Shown here piece by piece: positions 1 to 7,174 of a DNA stretch of 41,469 nucleotides. Location: NCBI GenBank assembly GCA_023231065.1, contig JALNWE010000023.1, positions 1-41,469 of the forward strand, read 5' to 3'. A program made the translations under genes and the position numbers. The notes under the pieces are model-generated. The model saw only the letters and a program-made list of their open reading frames with translations, searched no databases and was not told where the DNA came from. This stretch comes from Bacteroidales bacterium. GTDB lineage: Bacteria > Bacteroidota > Bacteroidia > Bacteroidales > FEN-979. Position 1 is the stretch's first letter. Every line of letters begins with the position of its first letter.

Positions 1-1
1 G

Positions 2-103
2 ATACGCAAATGGCTGAGGGCGCCGATCAAGATTAACGGCAAACTCACCAAACGCAGGAAAGGCGTACCACAGAGGGCGGAGCGTCAAGAAAATGTTCAG
101 TGA
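2..103 (+). pseudogene. Group II intron reverse transcriptase remnant (5' end outside window)
   Basis: An open frame enters from the left edge and stops at 101-103. Its residues read IRKWLRAP, then KLTKRRKGVPQ. This resembles the stretch of group II intron reverse transcriptases just before the KGxPQG(S/G) motif that leads to the catalytic YxDD box. After GVPQ the similarity ends abruptly (RAERQENVQ then stop), so the YADD box, maturase and endonuclease parts are absent. I read it as an internal deletion in a dead retroelement. A misassembly or a different RT class cannot be excluded. The identification rests on about 25 residues. Confidence 0.55.
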
Positions 104-130
104 ACATTTTTAGCGAAGGGGCCAGGTTGC

Positions 131-192
131 AGGGCTGGAGTGGTGTGAGCGGTTCTCCCCGTCGGCGATGCTGACGGGGCAGCCTACTCGAT
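131..192 (+). mobile_element. Probable 3' end of a group II intron (domain V/VI-like hairpin)
   Basis: Downstream of the reverse transcriptase stub lies a strong hairpin: 157-166 pairs with 170-179 over 10 bp with one G-U pair and a GAT loop. It is followed by CTACTCGAT, which resembles the 3' end of bacterial group II introns (final AY at about 191-192). The preceding GGTGTGAGCGGTTC looks like a shortened domain V. Position directly after the RT stub supports the call. The boundary and domain assignment are inferred, not folded computationally. Confidence 0.4.
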
Positions 193-245
193 TAGCGCTA
201 ATGCCCGCGAAAAACGGACATGTCATAAAATACCTTGACAAAAAT

Positions 246-276
246 TTGCATATTGTTACCTAATTAGCTAACTTTG
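246..276 (+). promoter_or_regulatory. Bacteroidota-type promoter of the higB-like gene
   Basis: TTG at 246-248 and TAACTTTG at 269-276 are separated by 20 bases, an exact match to the Bacteroidota -33 (TTG) / -7 (TAnnTTTG) arrangement. The -7 box ends only 4 bases before the ATG at 281, so transcription would begin at or near the start codon and the mRNA would be leaderless or nearly so. Confidence 0.65.
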
Positions 277-280
277 CCTC

Positions 281-634
281 ATGAATGAAAATTTTATCAG
301 GGATATTTATTATTACAAAAGATTCTATTTGGACTTCTTTGTGACACTTAAACCAGAGGTCAAAAGAAAATTCAACTGGACTTTGAAATTAATAGCAACA
401 ATTGAGAGAGTTCCTGGTAAGTATTTCAAACACATGGAGGATACCAGTGGGCTCTTCGAAGTTAGAGTGGAGGTGGGCAGTGATATTTATAGAGTATTCA
501 GCTTCTTTGATGAAGGAAGACTTATCATATTGCTGAACGGCTTTCAGAAGAAATCGCAGAAAACACCAAAAAATGAAATTGAATTAGCTGAAAAATTAAA
601 AAAACAATATTTCGATGAAAAACGTGAAAAATAA
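281..634 (+). CDS. higB: HigB/Gp49-like type II toxin
   Basis: This 117-residue protein matches the Gp49-like branch of the RelE/HigB superfamily, ribosome-dependent mRNA interferases that act in the cytoplasm. The diagnostic region is residues 47-112: GLFEVRVEVGSDIYRVF (the beta sheet of the RelE fold), then LLNGFQKKSQKTP, then a helix with EIELAEKLKKQY. The KK-x-QKTP turn is typical of the family. The gene comes first and overlaps the antitoxin gene by 20 bases, the toxin-first order usual for HigBA systems. The first ATG is used because the promoter ends just before it and no other early Met exists. The reading frame is intact, so it could be functional. The target is inferred from the family. 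Confidence 0.88.
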   Translation: MNENFIRDIYYYKRFYLDFFVTLKPEVKRKFNWTLKLIATIERVPGKYFKHMEDTSGLFEVRVEVGSDIYRVFSFFDEGRLIILLNGFQKKSQKTPKNEIELAEKLKKQYFDEKREK

Positions 635-923
635 AAACTTAACCTCCTTTACTGATCATTTGGATATGCAGTATGGTAAAAGGGGAAACCCTGAGAGAGA
701 GGAATTTGAAGAAGGATTTGAATCTTTCAGAATTGGTGTGATGCTTCAAGAACTTCGGAAAGAGCAAGGAATGACTCAGGAGCAGCTTGCCGCAAAATGC
801 GGTACAACAAAGACATATATTTCCAGAATTGAAAATGACGCTTCCGATATACGGCTTACAACATTGATGCGCATTGTTCGCCAAGGATTTGGGAAACATT
901 TAAAAATGAGTGTAGAAATTTAA
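615..923 (+). CDS. higA: HigA-like antitoxin, XRE-family HTH
   Basis: This 102-residue protein has an XRE-type helix-turn-helix at about residues 44-75 (LRKEQGMTQEQLAAKCG, then TYISRIEND). It should bind and neutralise the HigB-like toxin and repress their shared promoter. Residues 1-40 are charged and would be the toxin-binding segment by analogy. The ATG at 615 lies inside the toxin gene in another frame, giving translational coupling. No separate promoter is evident between the genes. A stand-alone transcriptional regulator is the less likely alternative, given the overlap and order. Confidence 0.87.
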   Translation: MKNVKNKNLTSFTDHLDMQYGKRGNPEREEFEEGFESFRIGVMLQELRKEQGMTQEQLAAKCGTTKTYISRIENDASDIRLTTLMRIVRQGFGKHLKMSVEI

Positions 924-1015
924 AGGCACATAGCCTCAGATCGTTGACAACAAACCAATGAAAACGGCTTAGAAATTTGATATGTCTCAAAATATGCCTT
1001 TATCTTTGGATTATG

Positions 1016-1120
1016 TTTATACAAGATGAAACATCGATTCACAATCCATACTTACGAAAAAGTATTGATTCTACAAAAATATTGATCTATGACGGAGCAA
1101 AGCAAAAAGTACTTGTCTGA
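1016..1120 (+). pseudogene. MntA-like nucleotidyltransferase antitoxin, C-terminal fragment
   Basis: A 34-residue frame without its own start reads FIQDETSIHNPYL, then KSIDSTKILIYDGAK, and stops at 1118-1120. It resembles the C-terminal tail of small MntA-type nucleotidyltransferases. Just upstream, in another frame, is KYAFIFG (about 988-1008), reminiscent of the start of the nucleotidyltransferase GSxxxG motif. The body, including the catalytic aspartates, is missing. The fragment overlaps the HepT-like start by 32 bases, which fits the usual MntA-HepT order. The call depends on that pairing and short similarity. Confidence 0.45.
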
Positions 1121-1216
1121 TATTATCCGAGCATCATTGGAGAAGCTGTTAATAAATTTGACAAGTTGCAACCTGGATCACCCTTGGATAATGCCCGTAA
1201 AATTGTAGGCTTTCGT
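1089..1216 (+). pseudogene. HepT (DUF86) RNase toxin remnant, deleted and frameshifted
   Basis: From the ATG at 1089 the frame reads MTEQSKKYLSDIIRA, the typical first helix of HepT/DUF86 toxins. At about 1133 the similarity jumps to another frame, IIGEAVNKFDKL then DNARKIVGFR (to 1216), matching the later family segment before the R-x4-6-H active site. The middle helices are absent and the RxxxxxH motif cannot be read after 1216 (MSLAWFG follows). This indicates an internal deletion that also shifted the frame. The toxin should be dead. Family identity is fairly convincing because both halves appear in the right order. Confidence 0.6.
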
Positions 1217-1290
1217 ATGTCGCTTGCATGGTTCGGTAAAAAGCTGTTCATTTTGGGCGGCTTCTTTTTTGGGACGTCACATCGTGATTG

Positions 1291-1971
1291 TTAATTCAGC
1301 AGGGAGGAGTGCCGGATGTAATATTCGTCCTGATGATAAATAAACAAACAGGTACCTTTCTCAATGGTCTCAATAACCGGTTTGATGAGATCGGGTGGGA
1401 GGGAGGGGCATCCAAAACTTCGGCCCAGCCTGCCGGTCCTCCTTATGAAATTCTCCGTGGCATAAGTTGCCCCGTGCATGATGATCTGCCGTTTCAGTGC
1501 ATTGTCGTTGAACCCTTTTTCTACCCCGTCGATGATCAGCGACAATCCGACACTGGCGCCTGTTGCATGGTTCCGGGTTATATAAAACCCAAGGCTGCTT
1601 TTACAGGAACCCGCTTTGTTCGAGAAATATTTCGCAAACTCTTCTCCCGTGTTCCGGCCATGGGCAACATAGGTATTGAACAACAATGCCTTGTTTTTTA
1701 GATCAATCACATATAACCGTTTGTTTTTACTTGATTGAGAAAAATCGGCAATAGTTAAAATGTCGGAATTCTGCAGTTTTCCATTGGCGGCCAGTTTTCT
1801 GTACCCTTTTATGGCAAGCTGAAAAACGTCATTCGATAAACCCTTTTCAGCTAAATTCAATGTAGAATAAATATCACCTGTCCATCCAACAGCTGAAACT
1901 GGTTTATCCGGACCAGCCTTGTTTATAACCGGGATCAGAAGAAACAGGAGATACAAAAAATACTTGTTCAT
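1291..1971 (-). CDS. L,D-transpeptidase catalytic domain protein (YkuD_2-type), secreted
   Basis: This 226-residue protein has an N-terminal hydrophobic signal (residues 1-19) and then the catalytic domain of the murein L,D-transpeptidase 'YkuD_2' class. Visible landmarks are YVIDLKNKALLFNTYVAHG (87-105), IIMHGA with His166, and GRSFGCP with catalytic Cys188. Such enzymes link or trim peptidoglycan stem peptides or attach proteins in the periplasm through a Cys acyl-enzyme. It lies tail-first against the remnant island and next to a second L,D-transpeptidase of a different architecture at 2248-3849, though a 276-base gap separates them. Length is normal for the family. Cross-linking versus carboxypeptidase activity cannot be told from sequence. 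Confidence 0.88.
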   Translation of the reverse strand: MNKYFLYLLFLLIPVINKAGPDKPVSAVGWTGDIYSTLNLAEKGLSNDVFQLAIKGYRKLAANGKLQNSDILTIADFSQSSKNKRLYVIDLKNKALLFNTYVAHGRNTGEEFAKYFSNKAGSCKSSLGFYITRNHATGASVGLSLIIDGVEKGFNDNALKRQIIMHGATYATENFIRRTGRLGRSFGCPSLPPDLIKPVIETIEKGTCLFIYHQDEYYIRHSSLLN

Positions 1972-2089
1972 TTTGTGAAGGTAAACATATATTTAATACT
2001 CTATTACACGATGGCAGGGAAGTTATCCTTCATCTGACAAACGTCATAATCAGCAGTTTCGTACCTTAGCTTGAAAATTCACACATAAA

Positions 2090-2232
2090 ATGCAGAAATA
2101 CCTTCTGGCCCTCATTTTATTTTGCTTCCTGTATTTCCAATGCAGGCGCAGAAGACTGCATCGTCAGCGGCTTCGGGTAACCCGGTAAACGCGGTTCCGG
2201 GAGTTAACAGAATTTCCCCGCAGTTCAAGTGA
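2090..2232 (+). pseudogene. Tiny exported peptide, apparently frameshifted
   Basis: From ATG 2090 a frame gives MQKYLLALILFCF, a good signal-peptide core, but it then becomes Arg-rich and stops at 2186-2188. In the +1 shifted frame the sequence continues LPVFPMQAQKTASSAASG and ends at 2230-2232 (ISPQFK). Joining the frames near 2128 would give a secreted peptide of about 48 residues with a typical Bacteroidota AQ-x cleavage site. Either this is a one-base decay or sequencing error, or one of the two short frames alone is used (32 aa from 2090, or 30 aa from ATG 2140). No homology is recognised. Confidence 0.3.
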
Positions 2233-2247
2233 ATACAAATCACAATC

Positions 2248-3849
2248 TTATTTTTTACCGATCAATAGATCAGCCAGCCGTTCATCCATTTTATAAATAT
2301 CTTTATAAAAGTTAATCTCACCTCGCGGATCTACCCAGGCTGTCAAATATCCTATATAAACAGGTATTTTATTCTTTAACGAATAGGCGCTTTCTTTTCC
2401 GCTGTGCATCGCCGCGTCTATTTTTACAGGAGTCCAGTTTGGGTCATCTTTCAGGAGCTCAATCGCAAAATCCCTGGCCCTTTCCATACGGATACAACCA
2501 TGGCTGAAAGCCCTGCTCTCTTTTGCAAAAAGGCTTTTGGCAGGTGTATCGTGAATATAAATATCATCAGAGTTCGGGAACATGAACTTAACCAACCCCA
2601 GTGAGTTATTTTTCCCTGGTTTCTGACGTACCTGGCCATTGTTCCACTCCATGTTGTGCGCTTCCAGGTAATGTTTGTTTTTCGCCATCCCCGGTTTAAC
2701 CTCCTTGTTGATGATGCTCTGTGGCAGGTTCCAATAAGGGCTGAATACGATATAACGCAGCATCCCACTGAAAATAACGGTTTTCGTTACATTTTTCCCC
2801 ACGATTACAGGCGATTCGAATTCGTTTTTCCCGTTGCGGATCAGGTTCAGCTTAAAGGAAGGAATATTTATAACAACGTATTCTTTCGCCCTGGCAAATT
2901 CCGGGGAGATCCACCGGCAACGCTCCATATTCACGATGATCGTCCTGATCCGTTCTTCAATGGGCACATTCATCTCACGGATATGTTTCGCTAAAATTAA
3001 TTTTCCGGGTTCGAAACCGTTTCGTTCCTGATACTTTATTACTGCTTCAACCAATTCCGGGTCATATTTGTTACTCTCGGTGTTCTGTTTGATATCTCCC
3101 GTAATAAAAAGACGCTTCCTTATCTGCCGTATAGCCTTTGCCGTATCACCCGGTTTATAGGCCTTTAATTTAGGGTCAAGGTCAACCAGGCCCCAGCCTC
3201 CGTTTTTCTCAATCGCAAGGTATCGTTTCAGGATATCCCGCAGTTTATAATACTGGCTGAATAAAACACTGTCGTCGCGGATGAGCAATTCCGGATCTGA
3301 CATGACCGAATCCAGCAACGCGGTGTATGAGATCTGCTTGCGGGGAAGCAACCACCCAATGGCTTTTGTTGAGTCCTCACTTATTCCTTTGTACACATTT
3401 TTAGCATAGAAGAGATACAGGTTGGTGAGCATCAGTTCGGTCTCAGTTTGGGATAGCGTATTCTCCTTTTCATTATCAAAGACGTCATCAATTTTCTCCT
3501 GGTAAGGAAATTTTAAAGAGACTCCCTCAACCGTGAGTTCGGTGACCTTGTTGAAAAGGGTTTGACCAAATTCCACCACACCTCCTTTATCATACCAGAT
3601 GTAGTTATAGTGATGTTGCCGGTATACTTCCACAACATCCTTTTGATATTTGTTCAACGCGGGATAAGACCGGTAGAACGTGATCAACAAGTTGCTGTCG
3701 AACGGCAGGTTACTATGCTGGTTAATGGCGCCGGATAGATGAAGATCTCCATTCTTTGCCTGATGTTTCTTGTCTTTTGATATACAAGACCCATTGGCTA
3801 TAAAAACAATCAGGATAATGCTACAAAACAGCAAGTGTGTCTTTTTCAT
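2248..3849 (-). CDS. L,D-transpeptidase with peptidoglycan-binding domain (YcbB/LdtD-like)
   Basis: This 533-residue envelope enzyme has the YcbB/LdtD layout: an N-terminal hydrophobic signal ending ANGSC (possible relaxed lipobox, Cys22), an all-alpha scaffold (about 50-215), a peptidoglycan-binding-like helical region (about 220-290), then the YkuD catalytic domain (about 325-475). The active site reads IHDTP with His433 and SHGCIRM with His450 and Cys452. Members form 3-3 cross-links or remodel murein in the periplasm. The C-terminal part after 475 is longer than the bare YkuD fold. It sits between another L,D-transpeptidase and a secreted DUF6600-like gene, all on the same strand but with gaps, so co-transcription is uncertain. 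Lipidation is a weak prediction. Confidence 0.92.
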   Translation of the reverse strand: MKKTHLLFCSIILIVFIANGSCISKDKKHQAKNGDLHLSGAINQHSNLPFDSNLLITFYRSYPALNKYQKDVVEVYRQHHYNYIWYDKGGVVEFGQTLFNKVTELTVEGVSLKFPYQEKIDDVFDNEKENTLSQTETELMLTNLYLFYAKNVYKGISEDSTKAIGWLLPRKQISYTALLDSVMSDPELLIRDDSVLFSQYYKLRDILKRYLAIEKNGGWGLVDLDPKLKAYKPGDTAKAIRQIRKRLFITGDIKQNTESNKYDPELVEAVIKYQERNGFEPGKLILAKHIREMNVPIEERIRTIIVNMERCRWISPEFARAKEYVVINIPSFKLNLIRNGKNEFESPVIVGKNVTKTVIFSGMLRYIVFSPYWNLPQSIINKEVKPGMAKNKHYLEAHNMEWNNGQVRQKPGKNNSLGLVKFMFPNSDDIYIHDTPAKSLFAKESRAFSHGCIRMERARDFAIELLKDDPNWTPVKIDAAMHSGKESAYSLKNKIPVYIGYLTAWVDPRGEINFYKDIYKMDERLADLLIGKK

Positions 3850-3877
3850 ACTTTAAAAATACGAAACTTTTCTCAAT

Positions 3878-5080
3878 TTATTTTTTGTTTGGTTTATCAT
3901 TTTTAGATTGTTTGGTCTCTTCCGACTTTTTGGTTGGCTTGTCTCGCTGAGGTTGTGCGGGTTGCCGCGTGGCTGGCTGGGCCTGGGGTTGTTGTTTTTG
4001 TGGTTGTTGCTGTGTGGCTGGCTGGGCCTGGGGTTGTTGTTTTTGTTGTTGCCGCGTGGCTGGCTGGGCCTGGGGTTGTTGTTTTTGTTGTTGCCGCGTG
4101 GCTGGCTGGGCCTGGGGTTGTTGTTTTTGTGGTTGTTGCTGTGTGGCTGGCTGGGCCTGAGGTTGTTGTTTTTGTTGTTGCCGTGCAGGCGGCTGTGCTT
4201 TTTGCTTTTCTGATGGTTGCTGTCTGGATGGCTGATTTGATTTTTGTGATGGGTTTATAACAGCTCTTTGTGTAGCAGGTTTCATGCTTTTCAGGCTTTC
4301 GACTCTCGATGGTACGGGTTTCGGCCCGCTTTGGATATTTTTTTGTACCGGCGGCCTGTAAATCTGGAGATGGTTTTTCACCAGATGTTCTCCTGGCTTA
4401 TTGCTTTCCTGTATAACTACCGGGGTGAATGTTCTTCCCGCGCGTCTTTCCACTTCGCGTCTGTCGGGACCGGCATTGAACATGACATGATGTGATTTAT
4501 CTATCCTTGTATTATTTATTACCGTTGAATTGTTGATGATCACCATATTGTTTGAGGAATTGAGGTAATAATTATCGATGTTTGTCCTTCCCAAATAATT
4601 TCCACTTATAAATGTCCACTGATTGTAAGGCAGATTATAACCATTGCTATATGCTAAACTGATGTTGATGCCAGGTCCAATAGGAGCCCATCCGTAATAA
4701 TTTACTGATCTTCTCCACGTGACCCATCCCGGGCCCCATTCGTCATCAGGGACCCACATCGGACCATATTCCGGATCGGTGAACCAACGACCATAGTGAA
4801 ATGGCGCCCATCCCCATGAATAGTTGGAAATCCAGGTCCATCCCAGATCCGTAAATACCCAGTAACCGTTTGTGGAATATGGTGTAAATCCGGGTTCTAC
4901 ATCAGGGGCCCAGACATACCCATAATCGGGATTTTCCACCCAGGTTCCATAAGGGCTTAATTCGTCATAAAAAACCTGAAAGCTGACAGAGACTCCCTGT
5001 GCTATTGCTTTGTCCGGTATCATGAGGCTACCGAAACAAAAGATAAGAATGAGGGTAAGCATTTTAATATTAGTTTCCAT
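3878..5080 (-). CDS. Secreted DUF6600-like W/Y-rich protein with Q/P-rich repeat tail
   Basis: The start METNIKM at 5080 is preferred over the upstream ATG at 5122, because it puts the signal peptide (cleavage after AIAQ, about residue 28) at the N-terminus. That gives 400 residues. Residues 35-140 carry repeated aromatic motifs (SPYGTWV, YGYVWAP, NGYWVFTDLGWTWIS, WGWAPFHYGRWF), the pattern of DUF6600-type exported proteins of unknown function. The C-terminal 110 residues are nearly all Q, P, A, K and R in five tandem 14-15-residue units, ending in a basic KSEETKQSKNDKPNKK-like tail. Such a tail is probably disordered and could span or bind the cell wall. That is inference. No enzyme motif is seen. 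Confidence 0.75.
   Translation of the reverse strand: METNIKMLTLILIFCFGSLMIPDKAIAQGVSVSFQVFYDELSPYGTWVENPDYGYVWAPDVEPGFTPYSTNGYWVFTDLGWTWISNYSWGWAPFHYGRWFTDPEYGPMWVPDDEWGPGWVTWRRSVNYYGWAPIGPGINISLAYSNGYNLPYNQWTFISGNYLGRTNIDNYYLNSSNNMVIINNSTVINNTRIDKSHHVMFNAGPDRREVERRAGRTFTPVVIQESNKPGEHLVKNHLQIYRPPVQKNIQSGPKPVPSRVESLKSMKPATQRAVINPSQKSNQPSRQQPSEKQKAQPPARQQQKQQPQAQPATQQQPQKQQPQAQPATRQQQKQQPQAQPATRQQQKQQPQAQPATQQQPQKQQPQAQPATRQPAQPQRDKPTKKSEETKQSKNDKPNKK
3971..4189 (-). repeat. Tandem coding repeat, 42/45-bp units, about five copies
   Basis: On the plus strand the unit begins GGCTGGCTGGGCCTGGGG and recurs at 3971, 4016, 4058, 4100 and 4145, so the spacings are 45, 42, 42 and 45 bases. All spacings are multiples of three, so the reading frame of the minus-strand gene is kept. 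It encodes alternating QPATQQQPQKQQPQA and QPATRQQQKQQPQA units. The last copy is degenerate. Copies are nearly identical, so unit number may vary between strains or be misassembled. Confidence 0.92.
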
Positions 5081-5120
5081 GATGATTTTAATTTTTATTG
5101 TGATGAAATTACCACGCTGC

Positions 5121-5136
5121 AAAGGTGTACACCTTT
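5121..5136. promoter_or_regulatory. Perfect 16-bp palindrome, candidate operator
   Basis: AAAGGTGTACACCTTT at 5121-5136 is a perfect palindrome 41 bases upstream of the DUF6600-like start. It overlaps a -7-like box on the minus strand (CACCTTTG, reverse of 5120-5127, one mismatch from TAnnTTTG). A dimeric regulator bound here would cover that promoter. No matching -33 TTG at the usual distance was found, so the promoter itself is weakly supported. Confidence 0.35.
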
Positions 5137-5328
5137 AAACAGAGAAATATTACACAATTGCATAAAAGAGTTACATCATTCACACATCACTAATCATACT
5201 GCAAATTATGTGGCCCCAATATGAAGGCAAAATGTGTGAATCATGTAATATAAATATAGAGTTATGTAACACATGTTGTTATAATGAAGCCAATCTTTGC
5301 AAAAAAGTGTTCACTTAAAAAATATAAC

Positions 5329-6126
5329 ATGAAAAAAGTATTCCGGTTTATTACAGTCTTATCCTTGATCATTGGTTTATCATTTACATCATGCGTGTCA
5401 AGTAAAAAATTTATGGCTTCAGAAGCCAGGGTTGATAAGCTCCAGAAAGACAATGCCATTACACTCGGTCAGCTAAATGAATGCAATGCTCAGGCTAAAA
5501 TTCTATATGGGGAAAAGGCAAACCTGCAGAATGAAAATGCTCAGATTCAAAATGATCTGAGTATCCTTTCAACCGAATCAAAAACGACTATTGCTGATCA
5601 GGCGAAACGTTTAAAAGCCCTCCAGGATATGATTCAGTCACAGAAGAACATAATGGCCAATCTTCAGAATGCAATAGCTGAAGCTTTGATGAATTATAAA
5701 ACCGATGAATTATCCATTTACATTAAAGATGGTAAGGTTTATGTTTCGCTTGAGGAGAAATTGCTGTTTAAATCAGGTAGCGATGTGGTTAATCCTCAGG
5801 GGAAAGAAGCATTGATAACCCTTGCCAAAGTGCTTAATGGCACCAAAGACATTACCGTGATGATCGAAGGGCATACAGATGATGTTCCCATTAAGACAAA
5901 CCAATTCAGGGATAACTGGGATCTCAGCACAGCAAGGGCTAATTCTGTAGTCCGTATTCTGACAACTGATAATGGTTTTGATCCGACACGTATCACAGCA
6001 TCGGGGAGGGGTAAATTTCATCCCGTGAAATCGAATGAGACAACTGAAGGACGTGCGGCTAACCGCAGAACTGAGGTAATTCTTTCTCCGGATTTGCAAG
6101 AACTTTATAAACTATTGTTTCAATAA
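5329..6126 (+). CDS. OmpA-family peptidoglycan-binding lipoprotein
   Basis: The start MKKVFRF at 5329 is chosen because it directly precedes a signal peptide ending FTSC (Cys22, lipobox). The upstream ATG at 5284 would add 15 residues before it. Of 265 residues, about 30-115 form a likely coiled coil, and about 135-262 form an OmpA/MotB C-terminal domain. Landmarks are LLFKSGSDVV, EGHTDDVPI (about 180-188, the diaminopimelate-binding Asp region), LSTARANSVVRIL and GRAANRRTEVI. It should tether the outer membrane to peptidoglycan. It is transcribed divergently from the DUF6600-like gene and ends 33 bases before the convergent esterase. It is not a flagellar motor part: no MotA or flagellar gene is nearby. 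Confidence 0.9.
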   Translation: MKKVFRFITVLSLIIGLSFTSCVSSKKFMASEARVDKLQKDNAITLGQLNECNAQAKILYGEKANLQNENAQIQNDLSILSTESKTTIADQAKRLKALQDMIQSQKNIMANLQNAIAEALMNYKTDELSIYIKDGKVYVSLEEKLLFKSGSDVVNPQGKEALITLAKVLNGTKDITVMIEGHTDDVPIKTNQFRDNWDLSTARANSVVRILTTDNGFDPTRITASGRGKFHPVKSNETTEGRAANRRTEVILSPDLQELYKLLFQ

Positions 6127-6159
6127 TATTAAAAACAACCATATCCTATCCGGGATACA

Positions 6160-7113
6160 TTACGGTGAAGCCGGAATATGGCGATGTAAAAAGTTCCAGG
6201 CTTCAACAACCGATTCATAATCACAGTTATAAGTTGGAACCACCGGAATGGCGCTGAGTTTTGGCGTAAAATGACCACCATTGATCACTTTGTTGAAAAT
6301 CACCTCGTTTTCTCCGCTGTATTGATAGCTAACCACGGTGCAACTATCCCCCCGGCAAAAATCCGGGATATAGATGGTGTCAGGGACCTGATCTGCATGG
6401 TTTCGGTTTACCCAATAAGCGACATTATCAACATTTGAAAGTAAAACGCCTAAAACCGGTACAGTTGATGTTCCCACAATGCCACCATCCCATTTCATGA
6501 TGGGATCAACCGTGCCATTGGTAATGAAAACCGGAACCGGAGCGCTGTCCCGCGTAAGATCAGCGGCAGCTGTGCCCATCATTGAAATAAAAGGGGCAAT
6601 GGCATTTATCCTGTCGGGAATTTCACAGGCCATCCGGTAGGTCATCATACCACCATTAGAAAATCCCATGAAATAAATCCCATCGGGGTCCACGTTAAAC
6701 CTTGCAACAAAATAACCGATCAGGGTGGTCAGAAATTTGACATCGTCAATGGTATCTGTGGATGGGAAAACACCCCCCATCCTGTCATTCCAATGACCAT
6801 ATAAGGCGGTTGGAGTTATGATTATGCTGTTCAATGTATCCGCTTCCGGGCCTATCAGGTCAAAGACCGATCCCATGATATCCGGCCCGGTTTGAGTCAT
6901 CCCATGCAACACAAAAGTTAAACGGGGTTGCAAACCTGAATTGTAGGATGTCGGAATATAATACCGGAATGTCCTTTTAATCCCATCGATGAGGATGTCA
7001 GAATCGTACATGCCTGGTTTTACCTGATTTTCAGATGTCCCGTCTTGTGTCTTCTTGCTGCAACCTGCTGCAAGCAATACAAGGAAAATGAAATAAACCG
7101 GCAGGCGCTTCAT
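6160..7113 (-). CDS. LpqC/PHB-depolymerase-family esterase lipoprotein
   Basis: This 317-residue alpha/beta hydrolase has a classic lipobox (LLAAGC, Cys18), so it is probably membrane-anchored. Family landmarks are FVLHGMTQTG (67-76, oxyanion region), the nucleophile elbow GFSNGGMM with Ser152, FITNGTVDPI with likely Asp203, and NGGHFTP with likely His282. Together they give a Ser-Asp-His triad as in the polyhydroxybutyrate-depolymerase / feruloyl-esterase group. Substrate is unknown; many members remove feruloyl or acetyl groups from plant polysaccharide rather than act on PHB. It starts 61 bases after the M14 carboxypeptidase stop on the same strand, so the two may be co-transcribed. Confidence 0.85.
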   Translation of the reverse strand: MKRLPVYFIFLVLLAAGCSKKTQDGTSENQVKPGMYDSDILIDGIKRTFRYYIPTSYNSGLQPRLTFVLHGMTQTGPDIMGSVFDLIGPEADTLNSIIITPTALYGHWNDRMGGVFPSTDTIDDVKFLTTLIGYFVARFNVDPDGIYFMGFSNGGMMTYRMACEIPDRINAIAPFISMMGTAAADLTRDSAPVPVFITNGTVDPIMKWDGGIVGTSTVPVLGVLLSNVDNVAYWVNRNHADQVPDTIYIPDFCRGDSCTVVSYQYSGENEVIFNKVINGGHFTPKLSAIPVVPTYNCDYESVVEAWNFLHRHIPASP

Positions 7114-7174
7114 GGACCGATATTATTTGGCGAATTCCAGGTTACCTGATACTCCATGAAAATTTATTGATGTT

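Larger units (their letters stand above)
924..1287. other. Gene-free stretch holding decayed toxin-antitoxin remains
   Basis: No intact coding frame supported by similarity spans this stretch. It carries fragments resembling a nucleotidyltransferase antitoxin and a HepT toxin (next two entries), followed by about 70 bases in which I recognise nothing. Confidence 0.5.

Noticed and set aside
1288..1701. Plus-strand frame of 137 residues
   Set aside because: It lies opposite the L,D-transpeptidase catalytic domain, whose motifs are clear on the minus strand.
3971..4189. Regular repeats resembling a CRISPR array
   Set aside because: The units are contiguous, have no unique spacers, differ by whole codons and encode a continuous protein repeat on the minus strand.
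3908..4260. Long plus-strand frames rich in W, L, G, C and V
   Set aside because: They are the antisense readings of the Q/P-rich repeat; low-complexity and without any start context or homology.
6142..6157. TATCC/GGATA inverted repeat between ompA-type and esterase genes
   Set aside because: Only 5 bp with little or no loop and no T run; not convincing as a terminator.
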